From: Propioniciclava sinopodophylli
GTDB taxonomy: Bacteria; Actinomycetota; Actinomycetes; Propionibacteriales; Propionibacteriaceae
NCBI RefSeq assembly: GCF_004324755.1
Contig: NZ_SDMQ01000004.1
Location: 124,001 to 188,000, forward strand
DNA: 64,000 bases
Reading direction: 5' to 3'
Below the pieces are notes generated by a model. It saw only the letters and a program-made list of their open reading frames with translations, searched no databases and was not told the DNA's origin. The first letter of the stretch is position 1. The number at the start of each line of letters is the position of its first letter. The translations under genes were made by a program, and so were the position numbers. This document shows, in pieces, positions 16,558 to 25,163 of this stretch.

Positions 16558-16620
16558 CGTAGGTTGTAGGGGGTCCCTGCACCGTCGCCGCGCTGGCGTC
16601 CCGCCCCTGGCGCATCCTGT

Positions 16621-16800
16621 CACAGTCCCACGCGGACGCCCCCGCCCGGACGCCCCTGGGACCTCGACCGCAACCACGGCGGCCTGCAGGTGCTGCCCCC
16701 GTTCGAGGGCGGACCGGGTGAGGGCTTCGCCGAGGGCAACGCGGACGCCGTCCACCGCCAGCGGGAGATGATCCGCTCCCACGACCCCGAGATCGCCTGA
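16621..16800 (+). pseudogene. Remnant of a glgC-like sugar-phosphate nucleotidyltransferase
   Basis: A frame ending at TGA 16798-16800 encodes GRPWDLDRNHGGL, LPPFEGGPGEGFAEGNADAV and HRQREMIRSHDPEIA. This is the pattern of actinobacterial glucose-1-phosphate adenylyltransferase just before its catalytic SADH segment. Both ends of the gene are missing: no start, no N-terminal GGxGxRL loop, and the frame stops where the SADHVY motif should follow. The rest of the 298-bp gap between bkdA and the HAD gene holds the bkd promoter. A decayed fragment is the simplest reading; identification is from memory of the family. Confidence 0.6.
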
Positions 16801-16827
16801 GACTCGGCCGGGGGCGGCTCGGCGCGG

Positions 16828-16833
16828 CAGACT
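16828..16833 (+). promoter_or_regulatory. -10 box of the HAD hydrolase gene
   Basis: CAGACT then six bases and ATG 16840, immediately after the end of the glgC-like remnant. Confidence 0.4.
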
Positions 16834-16839
16834 GGGCAC

Positions 16840-17442
16840 ATGATCCGTGCGGTGGTGTTCGACCTGGGTGGGGTGCTCGCGTCCGGCGAGGGTGTGACGA
16901 GCGAGCCGGCCAGGCTGCTGGGCGTCGACGAGGAGCGCTTCGCCGAGCTCTACTGGGCCGGACGCCGCGCCTACGACGCCGGCGCGTCCGACCGCGAGTA
17001 CTGGACGCCCATCCTCGAGGGGGTCGGCAAGCCCGCCGCGGTGGAGACGGTGCAGCAGCTCGCCCGGTTGGACGCCGACCTGTGGCTCCGCATCAGGCCC
17101 GAGGCACGCCGCCTCGTCGCGGACGTCCGCGAGGCCGGCCGGACGGTGGCGGTGCTGAGCAATGCGCCCTTCAACCTCGACCACGCCCTGCTCGACAGCG
17201 ACTTCGCCGACGCCGCCGACTACTGGTTCATCTCGGCGTCCATGGGGGTGCTCAAGCCCGACCTGGCCACCTACCTGCGAGCCACCGAGGTCATCGACCT
17301 GGCCCCGTACGAGATCGCGTTCATCGACGACGTCCCCGACAACGTCGCGGGCGCCGAGCGGGCCGGCTGGGTCGCCCACCTGTGGGTCTCGGACGCCGAC
17401 ACCCGGGCATGGCTTCAGGAGATCGACGTCCTCGGCAAGTGA
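16840..17442 (+). CDS. HAD-superfamily hydrolase (subfamily IA, YihX-like)
   Basis: 200 residues. Motif I is VVFDLGGVLAS, carrying the nucleophile Asp but with Gly at the second usual Asp, as in YihX-like phosphatases. Motif II is AVLSNAP, motif III includes KPDLATYLRATEV, and motif IV is FIDDVPDNVAGAERAG. These members hydrolyse small sugar or nucleotide phosphates; the substrate cannot be read from sequence. It is a single gene with a leaderless-type promoter and a bidirectional hairpin after it, converging with argF. Confidence 0.85.
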   Translation: MIRAVVFDLGGVLASGEGVTSEPARLLGVDEERFAELYWAGRRAYDAGASDREYWTPILEGVGKPAAVETVQQLARLDADLWLRIRPEARRLVADVREAGRTVAVLSNAPFNLDHALLDSDFADAADYWFISASMGVLKPDLATYLRATEVIDLAPYEIAFIDDVPDNVAGAERAGWVAHLWVSDADTRAWLQEIDVLGK

Positions 17443-17470
17443 CCGGTCGGTATCCGAGGCCCGCCACCGC

Positions 17471-17488
17471 CTCGGGGGAACCCCCGAG
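17471..17488 (+). terminator. Bidirectional hairpin between the HAD gene and argF
   Basis: CTCGGGGG and CCCCCGAG form a perfect 8-bp stem around AA, placed between two converging genes. Confidence 0.5.
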
Positions 17489-17544
17489 CCACGCAGCCGC
17501 AGTCCAGCGGGGCACCGCCCGTTCGGCGTCCGCGTGCGGAACGC

Positions 17545-18534
17545 TCAGGAGCAGGTCGCGACCAGCACGGCCTTGATCGTGTGCAGCCGGTTCTCGGCCT
17601 GCTCGAACACGATCGACGCCTCCGACTCGAACACCTCGTCGGAGACCTCCAGTTCACGCATGCCCGTGATGTCGTGCACCAGCCGGGCCGTGGACGTCTC
17701 CAGATCGTGGAACGCAGGCAGGCAGTGCATGAATTTCGCGCCCGGCCCGGCCAGCTCCATCACCTGTGCGGTCACCCGGTAGGGCGCAAGAACACGGCAC
17801 CGCTCCGCCCACACGCCCTTGGGCTCCCCCATCGAGACCCACACGTCGGTGTGCACGAAGTCGACTCCGCGCACGTCGGCGATGTCCTCGGAGATGGTGA
17901 TGCGCCCGCCGGTCTCCCGCGCGATGTCCTTCGCGCCGGCGACGAGGTCGGCCTGGGGCGCGAACGCGGCCGGGGAGATCATCCGGACGTCCATGCCCAT
18001 CATGGCGCCCATTGTCATCAGAGAGTTGCCCATGTTGAAGCGTGCGTCGCCGAGGTAGGCGAACGACAGCTCGGACGCGGGGCGTCCGGACGCCTCGACC
18101 ATGGTGAACGCGTCGCACAGCGACTGGGTGGGGTGCCACTCGTCGGTCAGGCCGTTCCAGACCGGGACGGGCGAGAAGTCGGCGAGCGTCTCGATGGTGT
18201 CCTGCTTGGCGCCGCGGAACTCGATGCCGTCGTACATCCGCGACAGGACCCGGCCGGTGTCGGCGGCGGACTCCTTCGAGCCGATGTGTGAGCCCGTCGG
18301 ATCGAGGTAGGTCGTGTGCGCGCCCTGGTGGCGGGCGGCGACCTCGAAGGCGGCCCGCGTGCGGGTGGAGCCCTTCTCGAAGATGAGGGCGAAGTTCAGC
18401 CCCTCCAGACGTCGCTCCTCGCGGCCTTGCCGCCGGGCGGCCTTCAGCTCCCCCGCCAGGGACACCAGGTGTGCCCACTCGTCTGGGGAGAAGTCCACCT
18501 CCTTGAGGAAGTCCCGTCCGGTCAGCTCGCCCAC
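17545..18534 (-). CDS. argF: Ornithine carbamoyltransferase
   Basis: Makes citrulline from ornithine and carbamoyl phosphate, or the reverse in the arginine deiminase pathway. Motifs: carbamoyl-phosphate site GSTRTR, then [13 protein letters not shown], and the ornithine site HCLPAFHD near the C-terminus. The 329 residues are slightly longer than typical anabolic enzymes and resemble the arcB group. No other arginine gene (argB, argG, arcA, arcC) is adjacent, so whether its role is anabolic or catabolic is open. GTG start follows GGAAAGGG. Confidence 0.93.
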   Translation of the reverse strand: MGELTGRDFLKEVDFSPDEWAHLVSLAGELKAARRQGREERRLEGLNFALIFEKGSTRTRAAFEVAARHQGAHTTYLDPTGSHIGSKESAADTGRVLSRMYDGIEFRGAKQDTIETLADFSPVPVWNGLTDEWHPTQSLCDAFTMVEASGRPASELSFAYLGDARFNMGNSLMTMGAMMGMDVRMISPAAFAPQADLVAGAKDIARETGGRITISEDIADVRGVDFVHTDVWVSMGEPKGVWAERCRVLAPYRVTAQVMELAGPGAKFMHCLPAFHDLETSTARLVHDITGMRELEVSDEVFESEASIVFEQAENRLHTIKAVLVATCS

Positions 18535-18639
18535 GACACCCTGCCCTTTCCGAAACAGCGCCTTGCTGCGACCCGGGCCCCGGCTTGAGGCAGGGTATCC
18601 CCGGGGTCGTCATTCTGCCGCACATGGAAGGATGGACCC

Positions 18640-19023
18640 GTGATCATTCGATTCTTGGTCAGCGCCCTCTCTCTCGGGCTCGCCACCTGGCTGCTGCCCG
18701 GCATCTGGCTCGACTACGTCGGCGAGCCCGCCGACGCCGCCATCACGATGCTCATCGTGGCCGCGATCTTCGGCCTGGTGAACGCCGTCGTGAAGCCGAT
18801 CTTCGTGTTCGTCACCTCACCCCTGCTGCTCATCACCCTCGGGCTGTTCCTGCTGGTCATCAACGCGGCCCTGCTCATGCTCACCTCGTGGGTGTGCGCC
18901 CAGATGGGCGTTCCGTGGGGCGTCGACGGGTTCTGGGACGCCGTCCTCGGCGCCCTGTTCGTCTCGACGGTCAGCTTCATCCTGAACTCGTTCGTCGGAC
19001 GCCGCGGCGAGGTCCACACCTGA
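18640..19023 (+). CDS. Phage holin family (superfamily IV-like) membrane protein
   Basis: 127 residues with four hydrophobic helices, the first beginning immediately after the start (FLVSALSLGLATWLLPG), then AAIFGLVNAVVKPIFVFVTS and LLLITLGLFLLVINAALL. This is the chromosomal actinobacterial family annotated as phage holin IV; it has no demonstrated lytic role and no phage genes flank it. The stop overlaps the start of the phosphatase gene by one base, so it heads a phosphatase-MprAB-like cluster. GTG 18640 is the start. Confidence 0.85.
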   Translation: MIIRFLVSALSLGLATWLLPGIWLDYVGEPADAAITMLIVAAIFGLVNAVVKPIFVFVTSPLLLITLGLFLLVINAALLMLTSWVCAQMGVPWGVDGFWDAVLGALFVSTVSFILNSFVGRRGEVHT

Positions 19024-19508
19024 TGGCGCGGGGCAAGGCCGTCCGCGTCGTGTTCGTCTGCCTGGGCAACATCTGCCGCTCCCCCATGGCCGAGCGCGTG
19101 GCGCGCGGCTGGGCCGAGCGCGAGGGCCTCAGCGGCGTGGAGTTCACCTCCGCGGGCGTCAGCGCGGAGGAGACCGGAAACCCGATCGACCCCCGCGCCC
19201 GGAAGGTACTGACCGCGCATGGCTACGGTGCCGGGAACCACCGCGCCAAGCGGATCACGGCGTCCGACATCGCCGATGCCGACCTCGTGATCGGGCTGGA
19301 ACAGTTCCACGTCGACCGGATGCGGCGCCAGGCTCCCGACGCCACGCACCTGCACCTGCTCACCGACTTCGACCCGGACGCCGAGCCCGGCTCCGGCATC
19401 GACGATCCCTGGTACGGCGGCCCGGAGGGGTTCGACGACACTCTGGCGGCCGTCGAGGCGGCCATGCCCGGCGTGCTCGGCAAGGTGCGCGAGTTGCAGC
19501 GCGGTTAG
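19023..19508 (+). CDS. Low-molecular-weight protein-tyrosine phosphatase
   Basis: 161 residues. The P-loop is VCLGNICRSPMAERVA (CX5RS) near the N-terminus and the general-acid motif DDPWYGGPEGF is near the C-terminus, the classic LMW-PTP pair. Family members dephosphorylate tyrosine kinases or other envelope regulators. The ATG overlaps the holin-like gene's TGA and the stop lies nine bases before the response-regulator gene, so these genes may be co-expressed. No tyrosine kinase gene is adjacent. Confidence 0.93.
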   Translation: MARGKAVRVVFVCLGNICRSPMAERVARGWAEREGLSGVEFTSAGVSAEETGNPIDPRARKVLTAHGYGAGNHRAKRITASDIADADLVIGLEQFHVDRMRRQAPDATHLHLLTDFDPDAEPGSGIDDPWYGGPEGFDDTLAAVEAAMPGVLGKVRELQRG

Positions 19509-19511
19509 GAT
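19506..19511 (+). promoter_or_regulatory. Possible internal promoter for the response-regulator gene
   Basis: TAGGAT includes the TAG stop of the phosphatase gene and ends six bases before ATG 19518. The two-component pair could therefore be transcribed separately from the upstream genes. Confidence 0.35.
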
Positions 19512-19517
19512 GCCTTC

Positions 19518-20219
19518 ATGCACATCCTCGTGGTGGACGACGACCAGGCCGTCCGTGACTCGCTGAAGCGCTCGCTCCAGTACAGCGGGTACGAGGTCGC
19601 ATCCGCCAACGACGGCATCGAGGCGCTCGCCCACCTGTCGGCCCACAAGGTCGACGCGGTCGTGATGGACGTGATGATGCCGCGCCTCGACGGACTCGAG
19701 ACCACGCGCATGCTGCGCGGCCAGGGCAACGACGTGCCGATCCTCGTCCTCACCGCGCGGGACGCGGTGGGCGACCGCGTCGACGGCCTGGACGCCGGCG
19801 CCGACGACTACATGGCCAAGCCGTTCGCCCTCGACGAGCTGATGGCCCGCCTTCGCGCCCTCACCCGGCGCAGCCGCCCCGAGAACGAGGACGCAGGCGC
19901 GTCGGCCGAGACCCAGGTGCTCACCTTCGAGGACCTGCGCCTCGACCTGAACACCCGCGAGGTCACCCGCTCGGGCCACCGCATCTCCCTCACCCGCACC
20001 GAGTTCGCCCTGCTGCAGACGTTCATGGAGCACCCCCGCAAGGTGCTGGAGCGCTCGTGGCTGCTGAACGAGGTGTGGGGGTTCGAGTTCCCGACGACGG
20101 CGAACTCGTTGGAGGTCTACATCGGCTACCTGCGCCGCAAGACCGAGGGTGACGGCGGCTCCCGCCTGATCCACACCGTGCGCGGCATCGGGTACGTGCT
20201 GCGCGAGACGGCCCCGTGA
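19518..20219 (+). CDS. OmpR/PhoB-family response regulator (MprA-like)
   Basis: 233 residues. The receiver has the acidic pair in HILVVDDDQ, phospho-acceptor D51 ([12 protein letters not shown]) and the switch lysine in [12 protein letters not shown]. The C-terminal winged helix begins near residue 130 ([19 protein letters not shown]) and ends [20 protein letters not shown]. Sequence and gene order resemble actinobacterial MprA, a cell-envelope stress regulator; that identity is an inference. Translationally coupled to its kinase. Confidence 0.93.
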   Translation: MHILVVDDDQAVRDSLKRSLQYSGYEVASANDGIEALAHLSAHKVDAVVMDVMMPRLDGLETTRMLRGQGNDVPILVLTARDAVGDRVDGLDAGADDYMAKPFALDELMARLRALTRRSRPENEDAGASAETQVLTFEDLRLDLNTREVTRSGHRISLTRTEFALLQTFMEHPRKVLERSWLLNEVWGFEFPTTANSLEVYIGYLRRKTEGDGGSRLIHTVRGIGYVLRETAP

Positions 20220-21652
20220 GCCGACTGCGTTCCTTCTTCTTCGCCGCCAACCGGCCCCTTCAGGACCGGCTCGCCGTCCTGATCGCCTCGGCGGTGGCCG
20301 CGGCCGTCGCCGTGACGGGCATCGCCGCGTACGCCATGACCCTGCTGACCGCCTACAACCAGCTCGACAACGAGCTGGTGGACGTGGCGTCCCTGACCTC
20401 CGGCACCGTCTCAGAGGACCTGGACAACATGGGCGGCATCGACACCACGACGTGGCGCGCGGCCAACGTGATCATCATGCTGATCCGGGCCGACACCCAC
20501 CAGATCACCCAGCCCAACCGGCAGGTCAGCCTCGTGCTGGGGCCGGAAGAGCTGGCCGTCGCCCGCACGTCGCAGGGCTACTCGTCGCGCACGGGCGTCG
20601 ACTCCAACGGCGTCCCGACCCGCATCGTCGCCGTCCCGCTGGTCAACCAGGACGAGCACTGGGCGCTGGTGCTGGGGCGTCCGCTGTCGTCGACGAGCGC
20701 GATGCTGCAGACAACCGGCCTCTCCCTGCTGCTGTTCGGCGGCCTGGGCGCCGCCGGCGCGGCCGCGGCCGGCTACGTCATCGCGAAGTCGGGCATGGCG
20801 CCCATCCGGCACCTGTCGGACGCCGTGCTCAACATCACCGCCACCAACAAGCTGAACCCCATCGACGTGACCGGCGACGACGAGGTGGCCGACCTCGGCC
20901 GCTCGTTCAACCAGATGCTGGCGGCGCTGGGCAACTCGCGCGAGCGCCAGAGAAGGCTCATCGCGGACGCCGGCCACGAGCTCCGGACGCCGCTGACCTC
21001 GATGCGCACCAACGTCGAGTTGCTGGTCGCCGACGAGCGCCAGCACATGCTGCCCGAGGGCGCCCGCGCGGAGATCCTGCGCGACGTCGCGGCCCAGCTG
21101 GGCGAGTTCACCCAGCTGGTCGGCGACCTCGTGCAGCTCAGCCGCGAGGAGACGGTCGAGGCCGCCCCCGAGCCCGTCGACCTGCGCGACATCATCGAGA
21201 GCTCGCTGGCGCGCGTGAAGCGCCGCGGGCCGGGCATCACCTGGGACGTCACGCTCGAGCCCCTCTACATGATGGGTGAGCCGGACGCCCTCGAGCGCGC
21301 GTTCACCAACCTGCTCGACAACGCCGTGAAGTTCTCCCCGCCGGACGGGACCATCACCGTCGAGCTGGTCGGCGACCGGTTCCGGGTGGCCGACCAAGGC
21401 CCCGGCATCGCCGAGGAGGACCTCCCCCACGTGTTCGAGCGGTTCTACCGCTCCGACCACGCGCGCACCACGCCGGGCTCCGGTCTGGGCCTGTCGATCG
21501 TGGCACAGACCATCCAGGCCCACGGCGGCTGGGTGAAGGCGGGCCGCGCCCCGGGCGGTGGCGCGGAGTTCATCACGCGCCTGCCGGGCTCGCCCGTACC
21601 GCTGGACGAGGAGCTCGACGACGAGGAACTCGACCATCCCTACACCGACTGA
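20216..21652 (+). CDS. Sensor histidine kinase (MprB-like)
   Basis: 478 residues. Helix 1 (about residues 20-45) and helix 2 (around residue 170) bracket an extracytoplasmic sensor loop of ~120 residues. A HAMP linker is followed by the H-box [14 protein letters not shown] with H254, the N-box [13 protein letters not shown], and G-boxes [20 protein letters not shown] and [12 protein letters not shown] start overlaps the regulator stop (GTGA). An acidic tail ([10 protein letters not shown]) ends the protein. Signal unknown. Confidence 0.93.
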   Translation: MSRLRSFFFAANRPLQDRLAVLIASAVAAAVAVTGIAAYAMTLLTAYNQLDNELVDVASLTSGTVSEDLDNMGGIDTTTWRAANVIIMLIRADTHQITQPNRQVSLVLGPEELAVARTSQGYSSRTGVDSNGVPTRIVAVPLVNQDEHWALVLGRPLSSTSAMLQTTGLSLLLFGGLGAAGAAAAGYVIAKSGMAPIRHLSDAVLNITATNKLNPIDVTGDDEVADLGRSFNQMLAALGNSRERQRRLIADAGHELRTPLTSMRTNVELLVADERQHMLPEGARAEILRDVAAQLGEFTQLVGDLVQLSREETVEAAPEPVDLRDIIESSLARVKRRGPGITWDVTLEPLYMMGEPDALERAFTNLLDNAVKFSPPDGTITVELVGDRFRVADQGPGIAEEDLPHVFERFYRSDHARTTPGSGLGLSIVAQTIQAHGGWVKAGRAPGGGAEFITRLPGSPVPLDEELDDEELDHPYTD

Positions 21653-21664
21653 CCGCAGCCAACC

Positions 21665-21798
21665 TGTGGACAAGGCGGTGGACAATCCGTGGACTTCACT
21701 TCAACTTCGCTTTGACTAGGATGTTCGGTGTCGTGTGGCAGCCAGAGGGAACTGACCCCGGGTACGCCTACCCGGGCGTTGTGCACACCGTATCCACA
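21665..21798 (+). promoter_or_regulatory. Cluster of DnaA-box-like nonamers
   Basis: TGTGGACAA (21665-21673) is a perfect complement of the TTGTCCACA box used in many actinobacteria. GGTGGACAA (21677-21685) has one mismatch, and GTATCCACA (21790-21798) differs by one base from TTATCCACA. They lie in a 325-bp gap downstream of the kinase gene. No dnaA, dnaN or AT-rich region is near, so this is not a replication origin; DnaA titration or DnaA control of the region is possible. Confidence 0.4.
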
Positions 21799-21815
21799 GC
21801 AGTCGGACTGCTTTT
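21728..21815 (+). ncRNA. Candidate small RNA between the MprB-like and DUF1345 genes
   Basis: A TAGGAT -10 box (21717-21722) with TTCACT 16 bases upstream precedes two hairpins. The first has an 8-bp perfect stem, CCCGGGTA/TACCCGGG (21757-21776). The second is AGCAGT-CGG-ACTGCT followed by TTT (21798-21815), a small intrinsic terminator. No open frame in the interval has a convincing start and codon use. The 5' end is estimated. The first hairpin could instead be the terminator of the two-component operon. Confidence 0.3.
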
Positions 21816-21965
21816 CAGGACGCCTCAGAGGCCTGAGCACTACCCCTCACGGTCGCCCTCGGCGCGAGTGTCCCCGCCGGTCGGCGCGTGCTGGTTGCCC
21901 GGTACTGGAGGTTCCCGTCGGGCCCACCGTGCCGCGCCGACGTGAGGAGCAGCTGAGACCCGTGG

Positions 21966-21971
21966 GAGAGT
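21966..21971 (+). promoter_or_regulatory. -10 box of the DUF1345 gene
   Basis: GAGAGT, six bases, then ATG 21978; same spacing as the other leaderless candidates in this window. Confidence 0.3.
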
Positions 21972-21977
21972 GGCCCC

Positions 21978-22715
21978 ATGTCCACCACCACCCCCGAAGA
22001 GCCCGCTTCGCCTGCTGAGCCCGAGCCCCAGCCGAAGGTCTCGTGGCTGGCACCCGACGGACGCCGGGGCTGGGTCTCGGTCGCGGGCGCTCTCATCCCC
22101 CAACTCGCGGTGACCCTGTGGGCCAACAGTACGACGGGGCCGGGCGCCGCGCGCGCCCAGGTGCTGGGCTTCATTCTGACGCTGGTGTTCTTCTTCGCCG
22201 CCTACCTCGGGCTCACGTGGTGGGTGTTCGGACGCCTGGACCCCCACCGTCTGCGCGCCGCGATCCGGGCGTCGAACAGCGCCCACGTCCGCCGCTTCGA
22301 CCGACTCTCGGGCATGGACGCCACCAGCTGGGTGCTCGGCAGCGTCGGCGTTTCGCTGGGCGTGGTGGCGTACACGCTACTCGAGACCGAGACCCGGAAG
22401 GACCCGCTCGCGCTCACCCTGACCGGCCTCATGGTCCTGCTGTCCTGGGCGGTCATGCAGATCTCCGCGGCGGTGCTCCTGTTGCGGCTGGACGCCGAGT
22501 CCCCCGCGCTCGTGTTCCCCGACGAGGGCCCGCACGGCCTTCCGGACTACACCTACGTCGCCACCCAGGTGCTCACGACGTTCGCGACCTCCGACGTCAC
22601 GGTCACGTCGACGACCGGGCGGCGGGCGATCACCACGCTCGCCATCGCGGCCATGGTGTTCAATACGGTCGTCGTCGCGCTACTGGTCGCGGCGTTCCTC
22701 GGGCTCACGAGCTGA
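21978..22715 (+). CDS. DUF1345 domain membrane protein
   Basis: 245 residues with a charged, proline-rich cytoplasmic N-terminus (~25 residues) and about five membrane helices. The late segment DYTYVATQVLTTFATSDVTV followed by a TSTTGRRAI turn and a final helix is the DUF1345 signature. The function of the family is not established. Its last 11 bases overlap the 3' end of the convergent ligase-like gene. Confidence 0.78.
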   Translation: MSTTTPEEPASPAEPEPQPKVSWLAPDGRRGWVSVAGALIPQLAVTLWANSTTGPGAARAQVLGFILTLVFFFAAYLGLTWWVFGRLDPHRLRAAIRASNSAHVRRFDRLSGMDATSWVLGSVGVSLGVVAYTLLETETRKDPLALTLTGLMVLLSWAVMQISAAVLLLRLDAESPALVFPDEGPHGLPDYTYVATQVLTTFATSDVTVTSTTGRRAITTLAIAAMVFNTVVVALLVAAFLGLTS

Positions 22716-23193
22716 GCGGGAACCGCCCCAGCACCCGGCACGCGCCGGACTCCCACCACGTGAGCACGAGATCCTCGGCCCGGCCGTACGCCGGCAGCAG
22801 GCCGGCGACGGACGCCCGCGTCGAGTCGACGCCGGTGTCCGGGCCGATGCGGTCGAGGGTGAGGTGCGGGACGGGCTCGAACCGCCCCCAGTAGGGCTGC
22901 ACCTCGGGCAGCAGGCGCCGGGCGGCGTCCGTCAGGGCACGGAAGCCGGCGTCCGGCTCCGGAACAAGGTGGATCGTCCCGTCGGGGAAGGCCGCGACGC
23001 GGGACAGGGTGAAGTCGAAGGCTGCGGTGGTGGCTGCGATGGCGGCCGCGCGATCGAGCGCGTCGGGCGGGAAGGGCGCCAGCACGGTCACGTGCGCGTG
23101 GGGGAAGGCCGGCTCCTCCGAGACGAACGAGGCGTCGTGGAACGCCGTGCGCTCCCGCACCCAGCCCTCCAGGGCCGGGACGCCGACCAGCAG
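22705..23193 (-). CDS. 2'-5' RNA ligase/phosphodiesterase (2H) family protein, start uncertain
   Basis: Two HxT-type motifs, HAHVTVLAPF and PHLTLDR, mark the 2H phosphoesterase fold; family members join or cleave 2'-5' phosphodiester bonds. The expected first beta strand (GHGVLLVGVPALEGW) is encoded, but no ATG, GTG or TTG lies in frame before it down to the cspA terminator. The nearest candidates are CTG codons at 23193 and 23190, or GTG 23160, which would remove the strand. A GAGGGGAG ribosome-binding-like sequence lies at about 23226-23233, so a non-standard start or a mutated start codon is possible. Confidence 0.72.
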   Translation of the reverse strand: MLVGVPALEGWVRERTAFHDASFVSEEPAFPHAHVTVLAPFPPDALDRAAAIAATTAAFDFTLSRVAAFPDGTIHLVPEPDAGFRALTDAARRLLPEVQPYWGRFEPVPHLTLDRIGPDTGVDSTRASVAGLLPAYGRAEDLVLTWWESGACRVLGRFPLSS

Positions 23194-23242
23194 GACGCCG
23201 TGGCCCGGCCAGGTCCCGGAGGTGCTCCCCTCGTGGGAAAAG

Positions 23243-23278
23243 CCGGACGCCGCGGCTCGTGCGAGCCGCGGCGTCCGG
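23243..23278 (-). terminator. cspA terminator
   Basis: A 17-bp perfect inverted repeat (CCGGACGCCGCGGCTCG and its complement) with a two-base centre is followed on the minus strand by CTTTT. It contains the locally abundant GGACGCC heptamer on both arms. Confidence 0.85.
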
Positions 23279-23290
23279 TAGGTGTCTTGG

Positions 23291-23494
23291 TCAGCCAACC
23301 GTGATGTTGGTCGCCTGAAGGCCCTTGGGGCCCTGCTCGGTGTCGAACTGCACCTTGTCGCCCTCGTTGAGCGAGCGGAACCCGCGCGAGTTGATGGCGG
23401 AGTAGTGGGCAAAGACGTCAGCCGAGCCGTCGTCGGGGGAGATGAAGCCGTAGCCCTTGTCAGCGTTGAACCACTTGACGGTTCCGGTGGCCAT
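23291..23494 (-). CDS. cspA: Cold-shock protein
   Basis: 67 residues with both RNA-binding motifs, [13 protein letters not shown] (RNP1) and DVFAHYSAI (RNP2). These proteins bind single-stranded nucleic acid and melt RNA structure. The gene has its own strong terminator and a long leader: about 300 bp separate it from the divergent M23 peptidase gene, and its 5' region includes a CCCCCGG/CCGGGGG-type hairpin at about 23523-23538. A leader of that kind fits post-transcriptional temperature control, though that is only inference. Confidence 0.96.
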   Translation of the reverse strand: MATGTVKWFNADKGYGFISPDDGSADVFAHYSAINSRGFRSLNEGDKVQFDTEQGPKGLQATNITVG

Positions 23495-23793
23495 GTTTCC
23501 TGCTTTCGTGATGTGTTGCTTCCCCCGGGTCCGGGGGCCATTGGGATGACGCTCGAACTTCTGCACCACGGGGACCGCACGCAAGAACTACCAACCTCAA
23601 CCAGGGCCAAGCCTACACGGACGACCCCCCACGGCGTCCATCCGGAGGCAACCCCGGTTCTCGCTTGGCCACATCGTCACCCTCTGTTTGCCCGCAGCCT
23701 CTGGACTTTCCGGCGCGGATGAATAGAGTCGGGGACGACACTCGCCCCACCGGGTTCCAACCTTCCCCGTCCCGGCCGACTCGAGGGACATCG

Positions 23794-25122
23794 ATGCAGC
23801 GCGCACACGGCGGCCCCACGCCGAACCGCAAGCGGCGACGCAGCCGCGCCGCCGGAGTTCTGGCCGCCTTGACAGTCTCCGCATGCCTCACCGTGCCCTT
23901 CACCGGCGCGGCCGCCCAAGCCCTCTCGGCGACGCCCGCTCCCCTGCCGCTCACCGACATCCCGACAGTGGCCGACGACATCCCGAGCGCGTTCGGCCTG
24001 CGTGGCACGGCCGCCGACTGGTGGTCGACCGAGGTCGCGTCGCGCGCCGAGCTCGTGCGCAACTCCACCGTCGAGTTCGGGGACGCCTCGGTTGAGGTTC
24101 CCTCGGGCCGCACGACCGCCATCAACGGCATGCTGGTGCCTCCGATGAACCTGAACCTGCCGTTCGTGTTCGGCGTCCCGGGCAGCCCGCAGAGCGCCCC
24201 GATCGAGTCGCGGTACGTCTCGCCCGTCCCCGGGCCGGTCACGTCGCCGTTCGGCCCGCGCTTCCACCCGATCCTCCACTACGTGCGCAGCCACAACGGC
24301 GTCGACATGACCGCCGCCTGCGGCACCCCGGTCGTCGCGATGGCGGACGGCGTCGTCACCCGCTCGGCCAACGCCGGCGGTTACGGCCTGCTCATCGAGA
24401 TCGACCACGGAACGCTGGACGAGGACCGAATGAGCAGCCGGTCGGCGCACCTGTCGGTGCTCGGGGTGAAGGTCGGCCAGCGCGTCCTCAAGGGCCAGCA
24501 GATCGGACTGGCGGGCACCACGGGCCTGTCCACGGGCTGCCACCTGCACTTCGAAGTGCTCATCAACGGCGCCTACGTCGACCCCGTCGCGGTCCTGACC
24601 GGCTCGCCGTACGTCCGCCTGGACACCCCGATGGTGACGTGGACGCCCGGCACGCGCCCCTCCAGGCCCGCGCTGCCGAGCCTGGAGGAACTGCCGCTCG
24701 TGCCGGCCAAGCCGACGCCGAAGCCGACCCCGAGCGCCACCCCGACGCCCGTGCCGACCCCCACTCCGAGTCCGTCCACGCCTCCGGTGAAGCCGCCGGT
24801 CACCGCGGATCCGCTGCCGGACGCCACGCCGTCACCGACGAGCCCGCCGCCGCCGCGCGTCACCATCACACCGAGGCCGCCGGTCCCCAGCCCGACGCCG
24901 GAGCCGACCCCCGAGCCGGAGCCGCAGCCCGAGCCGACGGCCGCGCCCAGCCCCCAGCCCGCGCCCACGACGCCTGCTGCCCCGGCCCCCACGCCCGCCG
25001 CGCCGGAGCCCACCGCGTCCGCCGCGCCGGAGCCCACCGCGTCCGCCGCGCCGGAGCCCACCGCGTCCGCCGCCGCACCGGCGTCGCCTGCCCCCAGCTC
25101 AGCCCCCACGCCGGAGGCGTGA
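23794..25122 (+). CDS. Secreted M23-family metallopeptidase with proline-rich tail
   Basis: 442 residues. From ATG 23794 there is a signal peptide: Arg-rich n-region (NRKRRRSR), hydrophobic core (AAGVLAALTVSACLTV) and AAAQA cleavage context. The LytM/M23 domain (residues ~145-275) has the zinc ligands in HNGVDMTAACGTPV and HLHFEV. After residue ~285 comes a 150-residue Pro/Thr/Glu tail ending in three EPTASAA repeats, probably spanning the wall. Expected role: cutting peptidoglycan cross-bridges. An earlier ATG at 23719 would mask the signal peptide. TAGAGT at 23723-23728 is the probable -10 box. Confidence 0.9.
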   Translation: MQRAHGGPTPNRKRRRSRAAGVLAALTVSACLTVPFTGAAAQALSATPAPLPLTDIPTVADDIPSAFGLRGTAADWWSTEVASRAELVRNSTVEFGDASVEVPSGRTTAINGMLVPPMNLNLPFVFGVPGSPQSAPIESRYVSPVPGPVTSPFGPRFHPILHYVRSHNGVDMTAACGTPVVAMADGVVTRSANAGGYGLLIEIDHGTLDEDRMSSRSAHLSVLGVKVGQRVLKGQQIGLAGTTGLSTGCHLHFEVLINGAYVDPVAVLTGSPYVRLDTPMVTWTPGTRPSRPALPSLEELPLVPAKPTPKPTPSATPTPVPTPTPSPSTPPVKPPVTADPLPDATPSPTSPPPPRVTITPRPPVPSPTPEPTPEPEPQPEPTAAPSPQPAPTTPAAPAPTPAAPEPTASAAPEPTASAAPEPTASAAAPASPAPSSAPTPEA

Positions 25123-25151
25123 ATGCCTGACTGAGCCGTGGTGCGTGGGAG

Positions 25152-25157
25152 TAGCAT
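25152..25157 (+). promoter_or_regulatory. -10 box of the 74-residue gene
   Basis: TAGCAT, then six bases, then ATG 25164; supports the small gene being real. Confidence 0.45.
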
Positions 25158-25163
25158 GCGCGC

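Noticed and set aside
21653-21977. Chromosomal replication origin
   Set aside because: DnaA-like boxes are few, with no AT-rich unwinding region and no dnaA, dnaN or gyr genes nearby.
23719-23793. Earlier ATG (23719) for the M23 peptidase
   Set aside because: It would put ~25 residues in front of the signal peptide; the start at 23794 gives a standard n-region.
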